From: Vitreoscilla filiformis
GTDB taxonomy: Bacteria; Pseudomonadota; Gammaproteobacteria; Burkholderiales; Burkholderiaceae_C
Assembly (NCBI RefSeq): GCF_002222655.1
Contig: NZ_CP022423.1
Location: 1,674,001 to 1,738,000 of the forward strand
Direction of reading: 5' to 3'
DNA: 64,000 bases
Shown here in pieces: positions 36,835 to 46,219 of this stretch (positions are counted from its first letter, which is position 1; the number at the start of each line of letters is the position of its first letter). The notes below the pieces were generated by a model. The model saw only the letters and a list, made by a program, of their open reading frames with translations. It did no database searches and had not been told where the DNA came from. The translations under genes were made by a program, and so were the position numbers.

Positions 36835-38766
36835 ATGGCGCTGTTGCAGATTGCTGAACCTGGCCGGGCCGCCGCACCTCACCAGCACCGGCTGGCGGTG
36901 GGCATCGACTTGGGCACCACCAACTCGCTGGTGGTCACGATCCGCAGCGGCCTGCCGGTGGTGTTGGGCGACGAGGCCGGGCGCACGCTGCTGCCCTCCG
37001 TCGTCCACTACGCCGCCGACGGCTCGGTGACGGTGGGCGACGCCGCCCGCGCCCTGGCGTCTACCGATCCGCTGAACACCATCGCTTCGGCCAAGCGCTT
37101 GATTGGCCGCGCACCGGCGGACATCGCCCCCGGCATCGTGCCCTACCCGTTGGAGCCGCTGGGGCCCAGCGCCGTGGGCGTGCGCACCGTGGCGGGGGTG
37201 AAAAGCCCGGTGCAAGTCGGCACCGAGGTGCTCAAGGCGCTCAAAGACCGGGCCGAAGCTTCGTTGGGCGGGGCGCTGGTGGGTGCCGTCATCACCGTGC
37301 CGGCCTACTTTGATGACGCGCAGCGCCAAGCCACCAAGGACGCCGCCCGCGCCGCCGGCCTGAACGTGCTGCGCCTGCTGAACGAACCCACCGCCGCCGC
37401 CGTGGCCTACGGCTTGGACACCGCCAACGAAGGCGTTTATGTGGTGTACGACCTGGGCGGCGGCACCTTCGACGTGAGCGTGCTGCGCCTGACACGTGGC
37501 GTGTTTGAAGTGCTGGCCACCAATGGCGACGCCGTGCTGGGTGGCGACGATTTCGATCAACGCCTGGTCGAGTGGTTTTGCAGCCTCGACCCAAGTTTCA
37601 CCTGGGATGCCGAAGACGCCGGTGCGCTGCGCGCTGCTGCGCGCAGCGCCAAGGAAGAGCTGTCCGCTCACGAACTCGTCACCCTGCTGTGTACCCGCAG
37701 CCGCGACGGTAGCACCCACGCCACCACCCTGACCCGCGCCCAGTTCGACGCCCTGACACGCGACTTGGTGGAGCGCACCCTCGGCCCGGTCAAACGTGCC
37801 TTGCGCGATGCCGGCCTCAAAGCCAGCGAGGTGGACGGCGTGGTGATGGTGGGCGGCTCCACCCGCTTGCTGCAAGTGCGCCGCGCCGTGGCCGAACTGT
37901 TTGGCCGCGAACCGTACACCGGCATCGACCCCGATCAAGCCGTGGCGCTGGGCGCCGCGATTCAAGCCGACCAGCTCGCCGGCAACAAAGCGGCGGGCGA
38001 CAACGGCCTGCTGTTGCTGGACGTCTGCCCGCTCTCGCTCGGCTTGGAAACCATGGGCGGTTTGGTGGAAAAAATCATCCCGCGCAATTCCACCGTGCCC
38101 ACGGCGCGGGCGCAGGACTTCACCACGTTCAAGGACGGCCAAACCGCCATGGCGCTGCACGTCGTGCAAGGCGAGCGCGAGCTGGTGAGCGAGTGCCGCA
38201 GCCTGGCGCGCTTCACGCTGCGCGGCATTCCGCCGATGGTGGCGGGGGCGGCGCGCATCCGCGTGACCTTCCAAATTGATGCCGATGGTTTGTTGAGCGT
38301 GACGGCGCAAGAACAAACCTCGGGCGTGCAAGCGCACGTTGAAGTCAAACCGAGTTACGGCCTGGCCAATGACGAGGTGGCCGGCATGTTGAAAGCCGCC
38401 ATCGGCAACGCCGAAGCCGACGCTGCCGCCCGCATGCTGCGTGAAGCTGAACTCGAAGCGCGCCGCTTGCTCGACGCGGTGGACGCTGCCCTGCACCAAG
38501 ACGGCGAGTTGCTGCTGCCGCGTGAGCAGTTTGTCATCCTGCGCGCCATGCAAGAGGTGGCGGACGGCCTGGAGCAATGCGCCGCCCAGGAAGAAGGCCA
38601 CCACAAGCTGGACGAACAGCGTGCCCTGCGCGACATGCTGAAAAAAGCCACCGACGGCCTGAACGCCGCCACCACCCCGTTTGCTGCCCGTCGCATGGAT
38701 GCGCGGGTGCGTGAAGCGCTGGCTGGCCAGCGCTTGGACACCCTTGCCGAGGCCATCACCGCATGA
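36835..38766 (+). CDS. hscA: Fe-S assembly chaperone HscA
   Basis: Hsp70-type chaperone of 643 residues that acts on IscU to help cluster transfer. The nucleotide-binding domain shows [56 protein letters not shown] and [13 protein letters not shown]. The peptide-binding domain follows. It is slightly longer than E. coli HscA (616) because of an N-terminal extension. There is no hscB co-chaperone gene beside it; it would have to be encoded elsewhere. The stop overlaps the fdx start (ATGA). Confidence 0.92.
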   Translation: MALLQIAEPGRAAAPHQHRLAVGIDLGTTNSLVVTIRSGLPVVLGDEAGRTLLPSVVHYAADGSVTVGDAARALASTDPLNTIASAKRLIGRAPADIAPGIVPYPLEPLGPSAVGVRTVAGVKSPVQVGTEVLKALKDRAEASLGGALVGAVITVPAYFDDAQRQATKDAARAAGLNVLRLLNEPTAAAVAYGLDTANEGVYVVYDLGGGTFDVSVLRLTRGVFEVLATNGDAVLGGDDFDQRLVEWFCSLDPSFTWDAEDAGALRAAARSAKEELSAHELVTLLCTRSRDGSTHATTLTRAQFDALTRDLVERTLGPVKRALRDAGLKASEVDGVVMVGGSTRLLQVRRAVAELFGREPYTGIDPDQAVALGAAIQADQLAGNKAAGDNGLLLLDVCPLSLGLETMGGLVEKIIPRNSTVPTARAQDFTTFKDGQTAMALHVVQGERELVSECRSLARFTLRGIPPMVAGAARIRVTFQIDADGLLSVTAQEQTSGVQAHVEVKPSYGLANDEVAGMLKAAIGNAEADAAARMLREAELEARRLLDAVDAALHQDGELLLPREQFVILRAMQEVADGLEQCAAQEEGHHKLDEQRALRDMLKKATDGLNAATTPFAARRMDARVREALAGQRLDTLAEAITA

Positions 38767-39119
38767 ACCCGACCGCCAAACCTCCCACCCCGGTGCGCGT
38801 GCTGCCGCACCCCGAACTCTGCCCCGATGGGGTGAGTTTCGAAGGCCGCACCGGCCAAAAACTGGTGGACGCTTTGCTGGCGCAAGGCGTGGCCATCGAA
38901 CATGCGTGCGAAAAGGTGTGCGCGTGCGCCACCTGCCACGTCCACATCCGCGAAGGCTTGAGCGCGCTCAAACCCGCCGATGATGCAGAAGAAGACCAGC
39001 TCGATGACGCTTGGGGGTTGGACGCCCAATCCCGCTTGGCGTGTTGCGTCAAGCTGAACGGGGCGCCGCTGGTGGTGGAGCTGCCGCGCTACACCAAGAA
39101 CCATGCGCGGGAGCGTTGA
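38763..39119 (+). CDS. fdx: 2Fe-2S ferredoxin of the isc operon
   Basis: 118-residue ISC-type ferredoxin. Cysteine pattern: [19 protein letters not shown], then CC near residue 98 (RLACCVKL). It donates electrons during Fe-S cluster assembly. It overlaps hscA by 4 bp, which marks it as the last gene of the isc operon. The convergent RTX gene ends 3 bp later. Confidence 0.9.
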   Translation: MNPTAKPPTPVRVLPHPELCPDGVSFEGRTGQKLVDALLAQGVAIEHACEKVCACATCHVHIREGLSALKPADDAEEDQLDDAWGLDAQSRLACCVKLNGAPLVVELPRYTKNHARER

Positions 39120-39122
39120 GGG

Positions 39123-42100
39123 TCAGAGGCTGAACACGTAGTCGCCCACGGCTGTGCTGGCGGTGCCCGTGAGGGTGGTCAGCAAGGTCAACTCGTCGGC
39201 GCTGACGGTGGCGTCGTTGCCGGTGGAGGTGAAGAGGTAGAGCTGCGAGTCGATGCCGTTGTCCACCGCAAACAGGGCTTGTTGGCCCGTCAGATAGTCG
39301 GTGTTGGTGCTGCCGATCAGGTTGGCGGCAGACGTGGCGTTGAGGCTGCCGCTGATGTTGCTGGTGAAGATCACCAGTTCTGCCGCAGCGTCAAAGCCAT
39401 CTCCATCGGGGTTGCTGATGACGATGCCGCCGTCCACCGTGGCGTCACTGTTACCGATGCGGATGGCCATGGCGCTTTGCTGAAGGCTGATGACATCGGA
39501 GCCGGAGGTGAAGCCGGTGAGGGTGTCACTGCCGTCCAAGCTGGTCAGCATGACGCGGTCGCGCTCGCTGTCGGCCAAAAACAGGGTGTCGCTGCCGCTG
39601 CCGCCCATGAGGGTGTCACTGCCAGAACCGCCGGTGAGTAGGTCGTTGCCGGCGCCGGCATCTAGGATGTCGTTGCCGCCGCCGCCATAGAGGGTGTCGT
39701 TACCGGCGTTGGTGCGGATGTCGTCGTTGGTGGCGTTGCTGGAGTTGTCGATCCTGTCATTGCCGCTGCCGGTGCTCAGCAGGATGCGCTCCATGCTGGA
39801 GACAGTGACGGAGCCACTGCCCACCAGGGTGGACGCCATGCCACCACTGATCCAGTTCACGGCGCTGGTGGTGTTGGACCAGTTGGCAAAGAAGGTGTCA
39901 GTACCTGTGCCGCCAGAGTGGGAGCGGCTTGGCCCAGTGGCTGAAGTGTTGGCGCCGGTGTCCAAATCGAAGATCAGATCGTTGGCCCCGGTGCCTGTGA
40001 CGCCGATGTGTTCGATGTTGGAGAGGCTGGCTCCAGGGAAAGCACCGCTGAAGAGCTGGAATTGCTTGCCAGTGGTGACGAGGGCGTTGACGCTGTCCCA
40101 AGTGGAGTTGGCGTCGACGCGGGTGCCATTGATGGCGTTGCTTGTGGGGCTCCAATACCAAGCGATGCTGCTGGTGCTGCTGAGGTCGGACAAAGAGATG
40201 ACTACTCTGTCGTCGCCGTCACCACCATCGATGGTGTCGCGGCCAGAGGCACCGAGGATGGTGTCATCACCCGAGCCAGCGTTGACTTGGTCGACATCGG
40301 GTGTGGCATATGTCGTAGAAGGGCTGAGGTAGAGCTGATCGTTACCAGCACCAGCATCAATGGAGTCGTTACCGCCGCCGCTGTAGATGGTGTCGTTGCC
40401 GGCGTTGGTGCGGATGTCGTCGCTGGTGTAGTTGTAGTAGTTGTTGATCGAATCATTGCCGCTGCCGGTGCTCAGCAGGAGGCGCTCCATGCTGGAGACA
40501 GTGACGGAGCCACTGCCCACCAGGGTGGATGCCATGCCACCACTGCTCCAGTTCACGGCGCTGGTGGTGTTGGACCAGTTGGCAAAGAAGGTGTCGGTAC
40601 CCGTACCGCCAGAGTGGGAGCGGCTTGGCCCAGTGGCTGAAGTGTTAGCGCCGGTGTCCAAATCGAAGATCAGATCGTTGGCCCCGGTGCCTGTGACGCC
40701 GATGTGTTCGATGTTGGAGAGGCTGGCTCCAAAGGCAGTGCCATTGAAGAGCTGGAATTGCTTGCCAGTGGTGACGAGGGCGTTGACGCTGTCCCAAGTG
40801 GAGTTGGCGTCGACGCGGGTGCCATTGCTGGCGTTGCTTGTGGGGCTCCAATACCAAGCGATGCTGCTGGTGCTGCTGGTGCTGCTGAGGTCGGACAAAG
40901 AGATGGCTACTCTGTCATCACCGTCGCCACCATCGATGGTGTCGCGGCCAGAGGCACTGAGGATGGCGTCATCGCCTGAGCCAGCGTTGACCACATCGCG
41001 GTCGGTTTCGTAGGCGGGGCTGGTGCTTGTGGACGTGGATGTATCGACCACGATAAGGTCGTTGCCGGCGCCCGCATCCAGGGTGTCATTGCCGCCGCCG
41101 CTGTAGATGGTGTCGTTGCCGGCGTTGGTGCGGATGTCGTCGTTGGTGGCGTTGCTGGAGTTGTCGATCCTGTCATTGCCGCTGCCGGTGCTCAGCAGGA
41201 GGCGCTCCATGTTGGAGACAGTGACGGAGCCACTGCCCACCCGGGTGAACAGCATGCCACCCTTGCTCCAGTTCACGGCGGTGGTGGTGTTAGACCAGTT
41301 GGCAAAGAAGGTATCGATGCCTGCGCTGCCGTTGTAATACCGGAGGTATGCGGCAGTTGATGAACCAGCGCCGGTGTTCAAATCGAAGATCAGATCGTTG
41401 GCCCCGGTGCCAGCGATGACGTCAAGGCGTTCGATGTTGGAGAGGCTGGCTCCAAGGGAAGTACCACTGAAGAGCTGGAATTGCTTGCCATAGGTGACGA
41501 GGGCGTTGACGCTGTCCCAAGTGGAGTTGGCGTCGACGCGGGTGCCATTGCTGGCGTTGCTTGTGGGGCTCCAATACCAAGCGATGCTGCTGGTGCTGCT
41601 GAGGTCGGACAAAGAGATGGCTACTCTGTCGTCGCCGTCGCCGCCATCAATGGTGTCGTAGCCGGAAGCGCCGACGATGGTGTCATCGCCTGAGCCAGCG
41701 TTGACCACATCGCGGTCGGTTTCGTAAGTGGGGCTGGTGCTTGTGGACGTGAATATATCGATCAAGATGTCGTCGTTGCCGGAGCCGGCATACAGGGTGT
41801 CATTGCCACTGCCGCTATAGATGGTGTCGTTGCCGGCGTTGGTGCGGATGTCATCGTTGGTGGCGTTGTTGGAGTTGTTGATCGAATCATTGCCGCTGCC
41901 GGTGCTCAGCAGGAGGCGCTCCATGTTGGAGACAGTGACGTAGTCACTGCTCACCCGGGTGGACAGCATGCCACCCTTGCTCCAGTTCACGGCGGTGGTG
42001 GTGTTAGACCAGTTGGCAAAGAAGGTATCGATGCCTGCGCTGCCGTTGTAATACCGGAGGTATGCGGCAGTTGATGAACCAGCGCCGGTGTTCAAATCGA

Positions 42101-43187
42101 AGATCAGATCGTTGGCCCCGGTGCCAGCGATGACGTCAAGGCGTTCGATGTTGGAGAGGCTGGCTCCAAGGGAAGTACCACTGAAGAGCTGGAATTGCTT
42201 GCCATAGGTGACGAGGGCGTTGACGCTGTCCCAAGTGGAGTTGGCGTCGACGCGGGTGCCATTGCTGGCGTTGCTTGTGGGGCTCCAATACCAAGCGATG
42301 CTGCTGGTGCTGCTGAGGTCGGACAAAGAGATGGCTACTCTGTCATAACCGTCGCCACCATCGATGGTGTCGTAGCCGGAAGCACCGAGGATGGTGTCAT
42401 TGCCTGAGCCAGCGTTGACCACATCGCGGTCGGTTTCGTAAGTGGGGCTGGTGCTTGTGGACGTGAATATATCGATCCAGATGTCGTCGTTGCCGGAGCC
42501 GGTATACAGGGTGTCATTGCCACTGCCGCTATAGATGGTGTCGCTGCCGGCGTTGGTGCGGATGTCATCGTTGGTGGCGTTGCGGGCGTTGTTGATCGAA
42601 TCATTGCCGCTGCCGGTGCTCAGAACGAAACGCTCCACTCCCGTGACCGACACGCCATTGATACTGATGCCGCTGTTCCAGGAAACCCCCGTGCTGAGGT
42701 CGGATCGATCCATGACAAAGGTATCCGTGCCCATACCCCCATCAACGGTGCCCCCCGCGTTTTGGCTGGCGTTGAGCGTGTCATTACCATCACCGCCCAA
42801 CAGGGTGTCGGCCCCGCCACCGCCTTTCAGGCTGTCGTTGCCGGCGCCTCCACTCAAGACATTGGCGCTGGTGTTGCCGGTGATGATGTTGTTCAGCTCA
42901 TTGCCCGTGCCGTTGAGGTTGGCATTGCCGGTGAGCACCAGCCGCTCAACTTGCGTGCCCAAGGTGTAGCTGACGGAAGCAGACACCGTATCGATGCCGC
43001 CGCCGGCTTGCTCAACGATTTGATCGAGCGCGTTGTCCACGTAATACAGGTCATGGCCGCCCAGACCGGTCATGGTGTCGGCGCCCAGGCCACCGTCGAG
43101 GGTGTCTTTGCCGAGGGTGCCCAGCAGGGTGTCGTTATCGGAGGTGGAGCCTTCGGCGAGGACAGGGGGGGTGTAACGGGTTTTCAT
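39123..43187 (-). CDS. Large RTX calcium-binding repeat protein
   Basis: About 1354 residues, extracellular, probably exported by a type I system. The start at ATG 43187 gives MKTRYTPPVLAEG with no Sec signal. The N-terminal part (about 20-150) has hemolysin-type nonapeptides (GTLGKDTLDGGLGADTMTG). The middle is four long near-identical units of 232-240 residues, each with RTX motifs (TGSGNDSI, NAGNDTIYSGSGNDTL, GGDGDDRVAI). The last 150 residues hold a final RTX block and a hydrophobic, Asp/Ser/Thr-rich tail fitting a type I secretion signal. No transporter genes are adjacent. A surface or biofilm role is possible. It separates the isc operon from nifV. Confidence 0.82.
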   Translation of the reverse strand: MKTRYTPPVLAEGSTSDNDTLLGTLGKDTLDGGLGADTMTGLGGHDLYYVDNALDQIVEQAGGGIDTVSASVSYTLGTQVERLVLTGNANLNGTGNELNNIITGNTSANVLSGGAGNDSLKGGGGADTLLGGDGNDTLNASQNAGGTVDGGMGTDTFVMDRSDLSTGVSWNSGISINGVSVTGVERFVLSTGSGNDSINNARNATNDDIRTNAGSDTIYSGSGNDTLYTGSGNDDIWIDIFTSTSTSPTYETDRDVVNAGSGNDTILGASGYDTIDGGDGYDRVAISLSDLSSTSSIAWYWSPTSNASNGTRVDANSTWDSVNALVTYGKQFQLFSGTSLGASLSNIERLDVIAGTGANDLIFDLNTGAGSSTAAYLRYYNGSAGIDTFFANWSNTTTAVNWSKGGMLSTRVSSDYVTVSNMERLLLSTGSGNDSINNSNNATNDDIRTNAGNDTIYSGSGNDTLYAGSGNDDILIDIFTSTSTSPTYETDRDVVNAGSGDDTIVGASGYDTIDGGDGDDRVAISLSDLSSTSSIAWYWSPTSNASNGTRVDANSTWDSVNALVTYGKQFQLFSGTSLGASLSNIERLDVIAGTGANDLIFDLNTGAGSSTAAYLRYYNGSAGIDTFFANWSNTTTAVNWSKGGMLFTRVGSGSVTVSNMERLLLSTGSGNDRIDNSSNATNDDIRTNAGNDTIYSGGGNDTLDAGAGNDLIVVDTSTSTSTSPAYETDRDVVNAGSGDDAILSASGRDTIDGGDGDDRVAISLSDLSSTSSTSSIAWYWSPTSNASNGTRVDANSTWDSVNALVTTGKQFQLFNGTAFGASLSNIEHIGVTGTGANDLIFDLDTGANTSATGPSRSHSGGTGTDTFFANWSNTTSAVNWSSGGMASTLVGSGSVTVSSMERLLLSTGSGNDSINNYYNYTSDDIRTNAGNDTIYSGGGNDSIDAGAGNDQLYLSPSTTYATPDVDQVNAGSGDDTILGASGRDTIDGGDGDDRVVISLSDLSSTSSIAWYWSPTSNAINGTRVDANSTWDSVNALVTTGKQFQLFSGAFPGASLSNIEHIGVTGTGANDLIFDLDTGANTSATGPSRSHSGGTGTDTFFANWSNTTSAVNWISGGMASTLVGSGSVTVSSMERILLSTGSGNDRIDNSSNATNDDIRTNAGNDTLYGGGGNDILDAGAGNDLLTGGSGSDTLMGGSGSDTLFLADSERDRVMLTSLDGSDTLTGFTSGSDVISLQQSAMAIRIGNSDATVDGGIVISNPDGDGFDAAAELVIFTSNISGSLNATSAANLIGSTNTDYLTGQQALFAVDNGIDSQLYLFTSTGNDATVSADELTLLTTLTGTASTAVGDYVFSL
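39757..42600 (-). repeat. Four tandem units of 696-720 bp inside the RTX gene
   Basis: The marker TCATTGCCGCTGCCGGTGCT recurs at 39757, 40453, 41173, 41887 and 42601. The units are 696, 720, 714 and 714 bp, all multiples of three. They are almost identical at the DNA level, which points to recent duplication or gene conversion. They are a likely site of copy-number change and of assembly error. Confidence 0.88.
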
Positions 43188-43421
43188 GATGACAGTGCTT
43201 TCCAAAAATCCACCCCATCCCATCCAGGGGGCGGTGGTTCGGTGGCTCGTGGTCAGAACAAGTCGTGTCGTCGGTTTGTACTTTCCCTAGCTCTTGGGGT
43301 TGTCAAAAAGATTTTGCTTAATAACGAAGGTATTTCCGCTCGTGATTTGCGCCTGTTTGTCAGAAGTTAAACGATTTGTAAATTAACTTGAACATTGGGC
43401 GTTTTCTTGAGCGACTTCGGC

Positions 43422-43437
43422 TGTCCAGGATGCGACA
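43422..43437 (+). promoter_or_regulatory. NifA upstream activator site of nifV
   Basis: TGT-CCAGGATGCG-ACA, an exact TGT-N10-ACA, 87 bp upstream of the -24 element. Confidence 0.8.
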
Positions 43438-43494
43438 AAGACGACGCAGTGCTTCATCCCTGCACCTCCCCCAGCGACGTTCAAATTGATTTGA

Positions 43495-43507
43495 AATCAA
43501 CGGGTTG
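43495..43507 (+). promoter_or_regulatory. IHF site between the NifA site and the nifV promoter
   Basis: AATCAACGGGTTG, an exact match to the WATCAANNNNTTR consensus. Confidence 0.7.
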
Positions 43508-43523
43508 CTGAAACATTCGACCG

Positions 43524-43539
43524 TGGCTCGGGGCTTGCT
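43524..43539 (+). promoter_or_regulatory. Sigma-54 promoter of nifVW
   Basis: TGGCTC-GGGGC-TTGCT, one mismatch from TGGCAC-N5-TTGCW; 36 bp upstream of the nifV start. Confidence 0.78.
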
Positions 43540-43574
43540 TTGACCGCCCACATCGTCTCCACGAGCACCGCGCC

Positions 43575-44744
43575 ATGACCCGCCAGCCCAGCCCCGTTGC
43601 ACGCCCCACGGCCTTTTGCATCAACGACACCACGCTGCGCGACGGTGAACAAACCGCCGGCGTGGCCTTCACCGACGACGAAAAACGCAGCATCGCCGCC
43701 GAGCTGGATGCTGCCGGTGTGCCCGAAATGGAAATCGGCATCCCTGCGATGGGGCCGCGTGAGTTGGAGCTGATCCGCTCCATCACCGCCATGCGCCTGC
43801 GGGCGCACACCATGGTCTGGGCGCGCATGTGCGAAAGCGACTTGGCCGCCGCCCTGACCTGCGGCGCCGACATCATCCACCTCTCCATCTCAGCGTCGGA
43901 CATCCAAATCCAACGCAAACTCAAGCGCGACCGCCCCTGGGTGTTGACCACGCTGCGCCACTTTGTGCAGCGGGCGGTGGCGGCAGGGACGCGGGTCAGC
44001 GTGGGGTTGGAAGACGCTTCGCGTGCCGACGATGCGTTCTTGGCGCAACTGGCCAGCACCGCCCAAGCCTGCGGCGCCGAGCGCGTGCGCTACGCCGACA
44101 CCCTGGGCATCCTCGATCCATTTGAAACCCACCGCCGCATCGCCGCCCTGCGCGCAGCGGTGGACATCGACATCGAAATCCACGCTCACAACGACCTGGG
44201 CTTGGCCACCGCCAACACCCTGGCCGCCTTCCGCGCCGGGGCCACCCACGCCAGCACCACCGTCAATGGCTTGGGCGAGCGTGCCGGCAACGCGGCGCTG
44301 GAGGAAATCGTCATGGCCATGCGGCATCTGCATGGCGTCGATTGCGGTGTCGATTCACGGGCGCTGCCCTTCATTTCCGAGCTGGTGGCGCAGGCCTCCG
44401 GGCGACCGGTGGCCGCGAACAAGAGCATCGTCGGCGATGCGGTGTTCACGCATGAATCCGGCATCCATGTGGATGGCTTGCTCAAAGATCCGCTCACTTA
44501 CCAAGGCTTCGACCCCGCCGAGCTGGGCCGCAGCCACCGCACCGTGCTGGGCAAACATTCGGGCTCACACGGCGTCATGGTGGCGTATGAACAACTGGGC
44601 CTGCACCTGTCCAACGACCTGGCGCGTCTTTTGCTGGAGCGCATCCGCAGCCACGTTGGCGACACCAAGCGCTCGCCCAGCCCAGACGACTTGAAGCGCT
44701 TCTACCTCGAACAGCTGCCCGCTGGCGCCACCCGCCCCTTTTGA
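43575..44744 (+). CDS. nifV: Homocitrate synthase NifV
   Basis: 389 residues. It condenses acetyl-CoA and 2-oxoglutarate to homocitrate, the organic ligand of FeMo-cofactor. The catalytic start motif is INDTTLRDGEQTAGVAF. The metal-binding H-x-H is in IEIHAHNDLGLATANTLAA, and NGLGERAGNAALEE and HESGIHVDGLLKDPLTY are HMGL/homocitrate synthase landmarks. The 2-isopropylmalate synthase regulatory domain is absent, as expected for NifV. It is followed 16 bp later by nifW. Confidence 0.93.
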   Translation: MTRQPSPVARPTAFCINDTTLRDGEQTAGVAFTDDEKRSIAAELDAAGVPEMEIGIPAMGPRELELIRSITAMRLRAHTMVWARMCESDLAAALTCGADIIHLSISASDIQIQRKLKRDRPWVLTTLRHFVQRAVAAGTRVSVGLEDASRADDAFLAQLASTAQACGAERVRYADTLGILDPFETHRRIAALRAAVDIDIEIHAHNDLGLATANTLAAFRAGATHASTTVNGLGERAGNAALEEIVMAMRHLHGVDCGVDSRALPFISELVAQASGRPVAANKSIVGDAVFTHESGIHVDGLLKDPLTYQGFDPAELGRSHRTVLGKHSGSHGVMVAYEQLGLHLSNDLARLLLERIRSHVGDTKRSPSPDDLKRFYLEQLPAGATRPF

Positions 44745-44760
44745 CGGAGATTCCCCCACC

Positions 44761-45096
44761 ATGGACGACTTCACCACCCGGCTCAAGGCGCTGTCCAGCG
44801 CCAACGAGTTTCTTGAGTTTTTCGGCATCCCGTACGACGAAAAAATCGTCAACGTGAACCGCCTGCACATCCTCAAGCGCTTTTACCAGTACCTGCACCG
44901 CGCCGACTTGGCCGGGCTGGACGAGGTGGCGATGTTCACCCGCTACCGCGAGCTGCTGGCCCAAGCCTACAAAGACTTCACCACCTCTTCGGGTGTGCAA
45001 GAAAAGGTGTTCAAGGTGTTTCAAGACGCCAGCGGGCAGCAAACCGTGTCCGTCAACAAGCTGCGCGAGAGTTTGGCGGAGCGCCGCGCCGCTTGA
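44761..45096 (+). CDS. nifW: Nitrogenase stabilising protein NifW
   Basis: 111 residues. Family pattern: LSSANEFLEFFGIPYDE, VNRLHILKRFYQYL and YRELLAQAYKDF. NifW binds the MoFe protein and protects it from oxygen or helps its maturation. The second gene of the nifV operon, with a Rho-independent terminator 24 bp after the stop. Confidence 0.92.
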   Translation: MDDFTTRLKALSSANEFLEFFGIPYDEKIVNVNRLHILKRFYQYLHRADLAGLDEVAMFTRYRELLAQAYKDFTTSSGVQEKVFKVFQDASGQQTVSVNKLRESLAERRAA

Positions 45097-45118
45097 GCAC
45101 ACCGTTGCACCGACTCGT

Positions 45119-45142
45119 CAGGGCCGCATCGCGGCCCTTTTT
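45119..45142 (+). terminator. Rho-independent terminator after nifW
   Basis: GGGCCGC-ATC-GCGGCCC hairpin followed by TTTTT. Confidence 0.85.
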
Positions 45143-45163
45143 CATGGGCGCTTGCGGCGACGC

Positions 45164-45179
45164 TGTCGGAGACGCGACA
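45164..45179 (+). promoter_or_regulatory. NifA upstream activator site of fixABCX
   Basis: TGT-CGGAGACGCG-ACA, an exact TGT-N10-ACA, 77 bp upstream of the -24 element. Confidence 0.8.
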
Positions 45180-45228
45180 AACCCCACAGCCGCGTCATGT
45201 CGGCGTCATGGCCTAAAAAATCGTTTCA

Positions 45229-45241
45229 AATCAATGGGTTA
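45229..45241 (+). promoter_or_regulatory. IHF site of the fixABCX promoter
   Basis: AATCAATGGGTTA, an exact match to WATCAANNNNTTR, between the NifA site and the promoter. Confidence 0.7.
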
Positions 45242-45256
45242 GAGAATTGTCATCGA

Positions 45257-45272
45257 TGGCATGGGGTTTGCT
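45257..45272 (+). promoter_or_regulatory. Sigma-54 promoter of fixABCX
   Basis: TGGCAT-GGGGT-TTGCT, one mismatch from TGGCAC-N5-TTGCW; 69 bp upstream of the fixA start. Confidence 0.8.
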
Positions 45273-45340
45273 GAACAGGATGCGTGACCCAGAGAGCCGG
45301 ATGCCGGCTGCACCGTTCCAGTCGCCCAGGAGAGAAGACC

Positions 45341-46189
45341 ATGCACATCGTCGTCTGCATCAAGCAGGTGCCGGATTCGGCGCAGATCCGCGTCCACCCC
45401 GTCACCAACACCATCATGCGCCAAGGGGTGCCGGCCATCGTCAACCCTTACGACCTCTTCGCTTTGGAAGAGGCGCTGCGCCTGAAGGACAAGTTCGGTG
45501 GCCGCGTCACCGTGCTGTGCATGGGCCCGCCACAAGCTGAGGAAGCCCTGCGCAAGTGCATCAGCTTTGGTGCCACCGACGCCATTTTGGTGACCGACCG
45601 CGCCTTCGCTGGTGCCGACACCCTGGCCACCTCCTACGCCCTGTTCTCGGCCATCAAGAAGATCAGCGAAGAACAGGCGGTTGATCTGGTGTTCACCGGC
45701 AAACAAACGATTGACGGTGACACCGCCCAGGTCGGCCCCGGCATCGCCAAGCGGCTGGGCTGGAACCTCCTCACCTACGTGAGCCGCATCGTCAAGGTGG
45801 ATTTGGAAGCGCGCCGCATCCAGGTTGAGCGCCGCGCCGAAGGCGGTGTGCAGTTGCTCGACACCACGCTGCCCAGCCTCATCACCATGCTCGAAGGCAC
45901 CAACGAGATGCGCTTCGCCACCATGGACGACATGTTGCGCGCCGCCCGCTTCCAAGTGCGCAAGTGGAACAAGGACGATGCCGGCATCGAAGACCTCAGC
46001 AAGATCGGCCTGAAGGGCTCGCCCACGGTGGTGAGCAAGGTCTTCGGCCCGACGCCACGCAGCGAGAAGGCCGACATGATGGAAGTCGCCGACACCAGCC
46101 TGCACGACGTCACCCTCAACCTGCTCGACAAGATCTTCACCCAGCATCCGACGCTGGAAGAAGAGCTGGTTGAGCGCCTGTCTGCCTGA
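45341..46189 (+). CDS. fixA: Electron transfer flavoprotein beta subunit FixA
   Basis: 282 residues. ETF-beta type protein starting MHIVVCIKQVPDSAQIRV, with the family pattern NPYDLFALEEALRLKD and TGKQTIDGDTAQVGPGIA. With FixB, FixC and FixX it forms a membrane-associated bifurcating complex that moves electrons from NADH to ferredoxin/flavodoxin for nitrogenase and to quinone. AGGAGAG ribosome site; first gene of the fix operon. Confidence 0.93.
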   Translation: MHIVVCIKQVPDSAQIRVHPVTNTIMRQGVPAIVNPYDLFALEEALRLKDKFGGRVTVLCMGPPQAEEALRKCISFGATDAILVTDRAFAGADTLATSYALFSAIKKISEEQAVDLVFTGKQTIDGDTAQVGPGIAKRLGWNLLTYVSRIVKVDLEARRIQVERRAEGGVQLLDTTLPSLITMLEGTNEMRFATMDDMLRAARFQVRKWNKDDAGIEDLSKIGLKGSPTVVSKVFGPTPRSEKADMMEVADTSLHDVTLNLLDKIFTQHPTLEEELVERLSA

Positions 46190-46219
46190 CCCAAGACCGC
46201 CCGCGAGAAGGTGCCTGCC

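Larger units (their letters stand above)
43188..43574. other. Divergent intergenic region between the RTX gene and nifV
   Basis: 387 bp. The RTX-proximal part (about 43260-43400) is A/T-rich and probably contains the RTX promoter. The nifV-proximal part holds a NifA site, an IHF site and a sigma-54 promoter, each listed separately. Confidence 0.6.

Noticed and set aside
39757..42600. CRISPR-like regular repeats
   Set aside because: Period is about 714 bp with coding, nearly identical units and no short repeat/spacer pattern.
39279..42969. Several long + strand open frames inside the RTX gene
   Set aside because: Repeated shadow frames created by the tandem units; the minus-strand reading has the RTX nonapeptides.
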